From the NCBI GenBank assembly GCA_002404515.1, contig DHJV01000115.1, positions 1 to 13,616 of the forward strand: DNA of 13,616 bases. Reading direction: 5' to 3'. Source of the stretch: Lachnospiraceae bacterium UBA4711 (GTDB taxonomy: Bacteria; Bacillota; Clostridia; Lachnospirales; Lachnospiraceae). Shown in pieces: positions 9,535-13,616 of the stretch (its first letter is position 1; each line of letters begins with the position of its first letter). The notes beneath the pieces were generated by a model that saw only the letters and a program-made list of their open reading frames with translations, searched no databases and had not been told where the DNA came from. Made by a program: the position numbers and the translations under genes.

Positions 9535-9563
9535 ATTATACCATCTATTTCCTTTTGCTTCAA
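9535..9563 (-). promoter_or_regulatory. Extended -10 promoter upstream of pnp
   Basis: On the minus strand, TTGAAG (9558-9563), a 17-bp spacer ending in TGG, then TATAAT (9535-9540), i.e. a perfect -10 with the TGn extension. Predicted initiation near 9528 leaves a leader of about 140 nt before pnp. I see no strong hairpin in that leader; PNPase mRNAs elsewhere are autoregulated through the leader, so its length is suggestive only. Confidence 0.75.
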
Positions 9564-9603
9564 GATGGGAATGGTGGAAATGTGGGATTTTTTGTTTTGC
9601 TCT

Positions 9604-9947
9604 CTTGCTGTGGGGTTTCTCGCTTGTTTTTCTTCTTCCTACGCCCAGTTTTTCTCTCCGGAACTGCACGATTAGCTTCCTGGTTGGGTTTTCCCGCTTA
9701 CTTTTCTACTTCCACGCCCAGTTTTCTCGTCGGAACTGCACGATTAGCTTCCGAGATGGGGTTTTTCTGCTTGCTTTTCTCTTCCTACGCCCACGCTGTG
9801 GGTTTTCCCGCTTGTTTTCCTACTCCCACGCCCAGTTTTCTCGTCGGAACTGCACGATTAGCTTCCGAGATGGGGTTTTCTGCTTGCTTTCCTCTTCCTA
9901 CGCCCACTCCGTGGGTTTTCCAGCCTATTTCTTTGCTCTCACGCCCA
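9604..9947 (+). repeat. Composite A/B repeat array 1
   Basis: Tandem array of two related units, both starting ACGCCCA and ending in a pyrimidine-rich tail (GCTTGCTTTTC then TNCTYCC). Order: degenerate A (9604-9640), B (9641-9713, 73 bp), B (9714-9786, 73), A (9787-9827, 41), B (9828-9899, 72), A (9900-9940, 41), and a cut-off start at 9941-9947. A units contain a small hairpin, CCCAC-NNN-GTGGG. B units contain TCGGAA and TTCCGA as inverted halves 13 nt apart. The second and third B units are almost identical. The plus strand is strongly C+T-rich. It lies upstream of the pnp promoter, outside the pnp transcript. Confidence 0.9.
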
Positions 9948-10226
9948 AATCATTATATTCATCAAAAGGAATTATGAATTTTCTGTGATAAAATCATGTA
10001 TTCCATTTACGCAGCAACTTATATATGCTACATTAAACGCAACTCATTTATCGAGTTTTTAGCGCATAGTTTTTCATACAGAAAATCTGTTTTACAACTC
10101 AGAACAACTCAGATTTTACTTACCCACGTAGTTTACATTTTATCATGTTTTCTTACGACTTCGTGTATTTTGCATTATAGCGGCTTATACCATTACAGTC
10201 ATCGCAACACTTATTATCGAAAAGAG
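9948..10226 (+). other. A+T-rich leader upstream of the nuclease-like gene, no gene recognised
   Basis: About 280 bp between array 1 and the likely start of the nuclease-like gene. A reading frame continuous with that gene is open back to an ATG at 9996. The implied 77 residues are rich in Tyr, Ser, His and Cys and resemble no domain, and the ATG lacks a ribosome binding site, so I treat it as a leader. A weak promoter candidate is TTACGA, 17 bp, TATAGC ending about 50 bp before the gene; I would not rely on it. Confidence 0.45.
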
Positions 10227-11000
10227 GTGTTTATCATTTTTATACAGAATATTCTTGAACAACAAAAGGAATTAAATAAAAGAATTGAAAACTATAAGAA
10301 ACTAATCAGTAGATTTCCGGCTGGTAAACTGCAATGTTTCAAGAACGGAAAGCATATCAAATCCTACAAAGTTAATGGCAATCTCAAAAAATACATTCCC
10401 GCCAAAGAATCTGCCACCATCGAGAAATTAGCTTTGAAGAAATATTACGAAAGTTGTCTGGATGACTGCCTCAAAGAAAAGGAGCTTCTTGATCGATTCA
10501 TTCAAGACGTTCAGGCTTTGCCGCATACATCCCAGAAGCTTCTGGCGACGGATTCAAATTATCACACATTTTTAGCTAATGCTCTGATTCCTGATGCATG
10601 GGCAAGTGTCTCATATGAGCAAAATCCTTATAAGCGTGAAGACCTTATTCACAACACGTTTTCCGGGATGAAAGTACGCTCAAAATCCGAAGAAATTATA
10701 GCAAATATTTTATTCACAAACCATATTCCGTTTCGATATGAAGCGCCACTCACACTAAGCGGGGCAACCATGTATCCTGATTTTACAATCAAAAATCCAA
10801 AGAATAATTCCTATACTTATTGGGAGCATTTAGGGTTGATGGATAAAAAGGAATACAAAGATCATGCCATGGAGAAAATCAGTACATATTGTGACCACAA
10901 TATCATTCCGGATGTTAATCTCATTTTAACTTATGAAACGCAAAAGCATCCACTAGATTCCAGTTGGGTGCAGCAACTGGTAATGCGGAATTTCATGTAG
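10227..11000 (+). CDS. PD-(D/E)XK nuclease-like protein of unknown role
   Basis: About 254-257 residues. The N-terminal part (about 10-110) is charged and helical, probably coiled-coil in places (LEQQKELNKRIENYKKL). The C-terminal part looks like a PD-(D/E)XK nuclease core: RSKSEEIIA (Glu155, numbering from 10227), YRYEAPL, YPDFTI (Asp185) and YWEHLG (Glu200), then a helix and LILTYE. The usual Lys two residues after the last Glu is Leu, so Lys may be relocated or activity altered. From memory, similar WEH(F/L)G proteins are scattered in Clostridia without known function. Start uncertain: GTG at 10227 is the nearest conventional codon, but AAAGAGGTG overlaps it and is spaced for an ATT at 10236. 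The gene is clearly more A+T-rich than pnp or ppaC, is the only plus-strand gene in this half, and is bracketed by repeat arrays, suggesting acquisition. A defence or repair role is conceivable but not shown. Confidence 0.7.
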   Translation: MFIIFIQNILEQQKELNKRIENYKKLISRFPAGKLQCFKNGKHIKSYKVNGNLKKYIPAKESATIEKLALKKYYESCLDDCLKEKELLDRFIQDVQALPHTSQKLLATDSNYHTFLANALIPDAWASVSYEQNPYKREDLIHNTFSGMKVRSKSEEIIANILFTNHIPFRYEAPLTLSGATMYPDFTIKNPKNNSYTYWEHLGLMDKKEYKDHAMEKISTYCDHNIIPDVNLILTYETQKHPLDSSWVQQLVMRNFM

Positions 11001-11026
11001 AATTCGACTTCCTTTTTGTTATAAAT

Positions 11027-11092
11027 AAGTTCACCCCAGAAACTTTTTTCATAAGTTTCTGGGGTGAGTTTCTGCTTGTTTTCTTTTTGGGC
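11027..11092 (+). terminator. Intrinsic terminator of the nuclease-like gene
   Basis: Perfect 15-bp stem (11031-11045 and 11053-11067) with a 7-nt loop, 30 bp after the stop codon, followed by a T-rich stretch. The run is not an unbroken T-tract. The sequence from the right arm onward (CTGGGG then TTTCTGCTTGTTTTC) already resembles a repeat unit, so the terminator is joined to array 2. Confidence 0.75.
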
Positions 11093-11384
11093 TTTCTTGC
11101 ATATTTTTCATTTACTACACCCACGTCGCGGTTTTTCCTTTCTACTTTCCTACTCCCGAGCCCACTTTCCGCTCTGTGACTGCGCGATAAACTTCCGAGA
11201 TGGGTTTTCTTGCTCACTTTTTCTCTTCCTATACCCACAGCGTTGGTTTTTCCGCCTGTTTTTCTACCCCCGCGCCCAGTTTTGCTCCATGGTCACGCAA
11301 CATGTTCCCAGAGTGTTTTTTCCTGTTACCTCTCGCCTCCTGCACCTACAGCTTATTTTTTCCACTTACTATCTTATCCTCTCA
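11084..11384 (+). repeat. Composite A/B repeat array 2 (diverged)
   Basis: The same family and orientation as array 1, more degenerate but in register. Order: tail of a B unit (to 11116), A (11117-11157, 41 bp), B (11158-11230, 73 bp, retaining CTTCCGAGATGGG), A (11231-11271, 41 bp), B (11272-11343, 72 bp, strongly drifted) and A (11344-11384, 41 bp). The CCCAC/GTGGG hairpin of array 1 is mostly lost here, but unit lengths are kept. It fills the gap between the convergent nuclease-like and pilin genes. Confidence 0.8.
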
Positions 11385-11407
11385 GAAACACCCTAAATCA
11401 ATTTGCA

Positions 11408-11441
11408 TAAAAAAACCACTCCGATTAACACGAAGTGGTTT
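11408..11441 (-). terminator. Intrinsic terminator of the pilin gene
   Basis: On the minus strand, arms 11434-11441 and 11413-11420 pair over 8 bp (AAACCACT/AGTGGTTT). A further 2 bp pair inside, and a run of seven T follows at 11409-11415. It begins 17 bp after the pilin stop codon. Confidence 0.85.
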
Positions 11442-11458
11442 CCCATTTGATTTATACT

Positions 11459-11947
11459 TTACTCACCTGATGCAGCCTTTACTGTGATTTTTACCCCAGA
11501 TAATTTTCCATAAGCAGTTGCATTGCTTTTATCCCATGAAGCAGACTTGGTAGATGCATCATATACATAATAAATAGCATCCGCATCCGTTCCCTCTGAA
11601 TACTTAACACCATATACTGTGTATGCTGCATGATCTACGCTATCCTTGTTATATGTAGCTCCTGTAACAACTTCTACGATTGTAGCTTTGTCATCTACAT
11701 CAGCAGTCTTAAGAATATCTGCTGTATCGACATCCTTTGGCTCAATGCCCTTAGCATAAGCACTTGACAAATCTGCCTGTGCCGCTGTCAGTACACTCTT
11801 AGCGTTCAATACAACCTGCTGTCCCTTTGCCTTGTCAATATAACCAAGCAATGCTGGTACGAGGATTGCTGCCAAAATTGCGAGAATTACGATAACAACA
11901 ATCAGCTCTACCAAAGTAAAACCTTTGTTTTCTTTCATCTTTTTCAT
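11459..11947 (-). CDS. Type IV pilin-like prepilin
   Basis: Secreted fibre subunit precursor of 162 residues from the ATG at 11947. The short basic leader MKKMKENKG ends at the class III prepilin peptidase site G|FTLVE, with Phe+1 and Glu+5. A hydrophobic helix of about 24 residues (LIVVIVILAILAAILVPALLGYI) follows and forms the membrane anchor and filament core. The rest is a small acidic, Ala/Asp/Ser/Thr-rich globular domain with no cysteines. An ATG 6 bp upstream (11953) is in frame but only 2 nt from AAGGAGG; the chosen ATG lies 8 nt from it. It has its own promoter (11999-12027) and terminator, so it is probably expressed separately at a high level. It lies just downstream of pilT. Major versus minor pilin or pseudopilin cannot be told from one gene. 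Confidence 0.92.
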   Translation of the reverse strand: MKKMKENKGFTLVELIVVIVILAILAAILVPALLGYIDKAKGQQVVLNAKSVLTAAQADLSSAYAKGIEPKDVDTADILKTADVDDKATIVEVVTGATYNKDSVDHAAYTVYGVKYSEGTDADAIYYVYDASTKSASWDKSNATAYGKLSGVKITVKAASGE

Positions 11948-11998
11948 AATCATTTCCTCCTTAGTTCTTTTGTTTTTTGATATGAAAAATCTTTATAA

Positions 11999-12027
11999 AG
12001 TATAGCAAATCTTGCTATTACTATCAA
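11999..12027 (-). promoter_or_regulatory. Promoter of the pilin gene with an overlapping inverted repeat
   Basis: On the minus strand, TTGATA (12022-12027), a 17-bp spacer and TATACT (11999-12004); initiation near 11992 gives a leader of about 45 nt. A perfect 7-bp inverted repeat, ATAGCAA-ATC-TTGCTAT (12002-12018), overlaps the -10 and spacer, a natural place for a repressor or for a MerR-like activator. Confidence 0.75.
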
Positions 12028-12058
12028 CTTTTTTCTCCCTTTTTCGAGGGATTCTCCT

Positions 12059-12075
12059 ATGGTAATTTTTACCAT
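12059..12075. promoter_or_regulatory. Inverted repeat upstream of the pilin promoter
   Basis: ATGGTAA-TTT-TTACCAT, a perfect 7-bp dyad starting 32 bp upstream of the pilin -35. No U-tract follows on either strand, so it fits a protein-binding site better than a terminator. A smaller dyad (TCCCT/AGGGA, about 12036-12051) lies between it and the promoter. The rest of the interval to the pilT stop (12076-12227) shows nothing I recognise, and no clear terminator for pilT. Confidence 0.35.
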
Positions 12076-12227
12076 TCACTCCACATCTATCCACACTGCA
12101 TTTTCTGACTTACATTATTTACTTCGGAATCTGCAGCCGGGTTCTTAACCTATTTTATAACTATTGGTCAATTTCTATCAGTTCCAGTCATTTACCACCC
12201 ATAGATTAAGTTGTTCAACAGCCCTTA

Positions 12228-13274
12228 TTACAAATACTGATCAAGCTCTGCGACATCGTTTGAATATTTATACGCCATCTGACGGTTGATCATACCGCTC
12301 TGGATCAGGCGGGACAGATCACCATTTAATGTATGCATACCAACCGACGAGCCGGACTGCATCAGGGAACCTAACTGGTGACATTTGTTCTCACGAATCT
12401 GGTTACATACCGCATCCGTTCCAACTAAGATTTCTGTTGCTACGACACGACCGTTTCCACGTGCATTTGGAATCAGACACTGAGTGATAACACCATTTAA
12501 GACGCTGGCAAGCTGTGTCCGTACCTGATTCTGCATGCCTGCCGGACAGGCATCAATGATTCGATCAATCGTCTGCGCCGCACCTGTCGTATGCAGGGTG
12601 GACATAACCAGATGTCCAGTCTCTGCCGCGGTCAATGCTGCCGAAATTGTCTCATAATCACGCATCTCTCCAACTAGAATAATATCCGGATCTTCACGGA
12701 GCGCACTTCGAAGTGCCGAAGCGAAGTTTGTAACATCTCTCCCAACCTCTCTCTGGTGGATGAGTGCCATCTTTCTGTCGTATACATACTCGACCGGATC
12801 CTCAATCGTAATGATATGTTCCGGACGATTTGCATTGATATAATCAATCATGGAAGCAAGTGTGGTTGATTTACCGGAACCGGTTGGTCCTGTTACAAGA
12901 ATCAGTCCACGCGGCTTATCTGCCAGTTCCCGCAGCACACTTGGAAGTCCAAGCATCTCCATTGATGGAATCGAAGAATTTAAAAGGCGGATTGTCGCCG
13001 CCATCTTGCCGTCCTGCTTAAATACATTTACACGCTGACGATTGCCATCCGGGGTACGAATCGCGAAATCTGCGTCAATCCCTTGTTCAAGATTCTCCCG
13101 CTGCTCATCTGTGAGAAGCTCTGCGAGCATCGCAATAATTTCTCCGTCACTTGGATTGGTCGGTGCATTCTGCAAGCGGCCGTTGATTCGATACATAAGT
13201 GGCATACCTACTGTGATATGAATATCCGAGCATCCCATCGAGCGTGCTTCCATTATCATCTGATCTATCATCAT
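12228..13274 (-). CDS. pilT: PilT-family type IV pilus retraction/twitching ATPase
   Basis: Cytoplasmic hexameric secretion ATPase that powers pilus disassembly. The 348 residues match PilT. The N-terminal PAS-like domain includes ARSMGCSDIHITVG and FAIRTPDGNRQRVNVF. The RecA-like domain has Walker A GPTGSGKS (129-136), the Asp box TIEDPVEY (156-163), Walker B DIILVGEMRD (197-206) and the His box STLHTT with His228. Near the C-terminus, AVCNQIRE (288-295) stands where PilT proteins have AIRNLIRE, a deviating but recognisable version. PilT is favoured over the extension ATPase PilB because the protein is short and lacks PilB's long N-terminus and zinc-binding cysteines. The ATG at 13274 has GGAGG 9 nt upstream. 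The pilin gene follows 280 bp downstream on the same strand. No pilB, pilC or prepilin peptidase gene is in the window. Confidence 0.95.
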   Translation of the reverse strand: MMIDQMIMEARSMGCSDIHITVGMPLMYRINGRLQNAPTNPSDGEIIAMLAELLTDEQRENLEQGIDADFAIRTPDGNRQRVNVFKQDGKMAATIRLLNSSIPSMEMLGLPSVLRELADKPRGLILVTGPTGSGKSTTLASMIDYINANRPEHIITIEDPVEYVYDRKMALIHQREVGRDVTNFASALRSALREDPDIILVGEMRDYETISAALTAAETGHLVMSTLHTTGAAQTIDRIIDACPAGMQNQVRTQLASVLNGVITQCLIPNARGNGRVVATEILVGTDAVCNQIRENKCHQLGSLMQSGSSVGMHTLNGDLSRLIQSGMINRQMAYKYSNDVAELDQYL

Positions 13275-13354
13275 ATATATCGACCTCCTCTCGTATTTTT
13301 TTATCTTTTTCTTATGCTTTTTTTATCATAATTTTTACTTTTTTCTTCTACTTG

Positions 13355-13616
13355 TTGCCAGCTTCCAGTATGGGGTTTCCAGCTTGCTTTTCTCTTCCTC
13401 GGGTGTCACCACATCGCTTTCGCTCTGTGGTATATCGTCGGGCACATCCTAAATATGTGCTTCGCACATATGCGCCCTCCTACGCCCACAGCATGGGCTT
13501 TCACGCTTAAATTCTTACTTTCACGCCCAGTTTTCTCTCCGCTTTCTGCCTATCAGCTTCCGGGATGGTTTTTCCAGCTTGCTTTTTTCTTTCTAAACCC
13601 ACAGCATGGGCTTTCA
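13355..13616 (+). repeat. Composite A/B repeat array 3 (interrupted, runs off the right edge)
   Basis: The same family and orientation as arrays 1 and 2. Order: 3' half of a B unit (about 13355-13399), a foreign insert with target duplication (13400-13481), A (13482-13522, 41 bp), B (13523-13594, 72 bp) and the start of another A (13595 onward). With the insert removed, the joined GCTTGCTTTTCTCTTCCT and ACGCCCAC match array 1 at 9769-9794. It lies about 80 bp upstream of the pilT start, so the pilT promoter must be within or beside it; no good promoter is evident there. Confidence 0.85.
13400..13481. mobile_element. 78-bp hairpin-rich insert in array 3 with a TCCT duplication (MITE-like)
   Basis: It splits a repeat unit exactly: TCCT (13396-13399), 78 bp of unrelated sequence, TCCT again (13478-13481), after which the repeat continues. 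The insert contains two hairpins: ACCACA/TGTGGT (13408-13413 and 13426-13431, 12-nt loop) and a perfect ATATGTGC-TTC-GCACATAT (13453-13471) near the far end. The ends read CGGG and GCCC; terminal inverted repeats are otherwise poor. It is too short to encode anything. Insertion is well supported by comparison with intact units; calling it a transposable element is inference. Confidence 0.5.

Noticed and set aside
9604..9947. Repeat arrays as FtsK-orienting sequences, because ftsK is in the window and the units share one orientation
   Set aside because: No KOPS-like octamer recurs cleanly on the G-rich strand, and one window cannot show a genome-wide orientation bias.
9290..9988. Long plus-strand open frames through the 5' end of pnp and repeat array 1
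   Set aside because: They arise because A+B equals 114 bp, a multiple of three, and the strand is pyrimidine-rich. The two overlapping frames give low-complexity Phe/Ser/Pro peptides, no ribosome binding site is present, and the neighbouring B-B pair and the 72-bp units break the frame register.
9996..10226. N-terminal extension of the nuclease-like protein from the ATG at 9996
   Set aside because: No ribosome binding site, composition unlike the rest of the protein, and a good ribosome binding site lies just downstream at 10221-10229.
11951..11953. Upstream ATG as the pilin start
   Set aside because: It lies only 2 nt from AAGGAGG; the ATG two codons later has ideal spacing.
9604..13616. 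Repeat arrays as a CRISPR array
   Set aside because: There are no unique spacers between constant repeats; the whole unit is repeated. Units are pyrimidine-rich and variable, and no cas gene is present.

Overview
The window looks like the chromosome of a low-to-mid-GC Firmicute of class Clostridia, most likely a gut Lachnospiraceae (Coprococcus/Roseburia-like). This is inferred from protein character: a TepA-type ClpP relative next to FtsK/SpoIIIE, a CBS-DRTGG manganese pyrophosphatase, a GH94 phosphorylase and a Gram-positive PilT with a type IV pilin. Ribosome binding sites are strong AGGAGG types. No rRNA, tRNA, CRISPR array or recognisable transposase is visible.

Left part (1-4870): on the minus strand tepA is followed by ftsK/spoIIIE, whose 3' end lies beyond the left edge. 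Divergently, on the plus strand, a family II pyrophosphatase with regulatory CBS/DRTGG domains has a near-consensus promoter. A perfect 19-bp bidirectional terminator separates it from the convergent gene on its right.

Middle part (4871-9563): on the minus strand pnp (polynucleotide phosphorylase) is followed after 24 bp by a GH94 disaccharide phosphorylase with its own ribosome binding site. They look like one operon read from an extended -10 promoter at 9535-9563. Both enzymes are phosphorolytic and consume phosphate; the neighbouring pyrophosphatase releases it.

Right part (9600-13616): three intergenic gaps carry the same composite repeat family, always in the same orientation. A 41-bp unit (A) and a 72-73-bp unit (B) alternate. 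Unit lengths stay fixed even where the sequence has drifted strongly. Array 1 and array 2 bracket an A+T-rich gene for a PD-(D/E)XK nuclease-like protein. Arrays 2 and 3 bracket a pilT-pilin pair on the minus strand. Array 3 is interrupted by a 78-bp hairpin-rich insert flanked by a TCCT duplication, which resembles a tiny non-autonomous mobile element. This repeat family and its nested insert are the most unusual things in the window. The housekeeping genes to the left look ordinary apart from small features noted in the findings.
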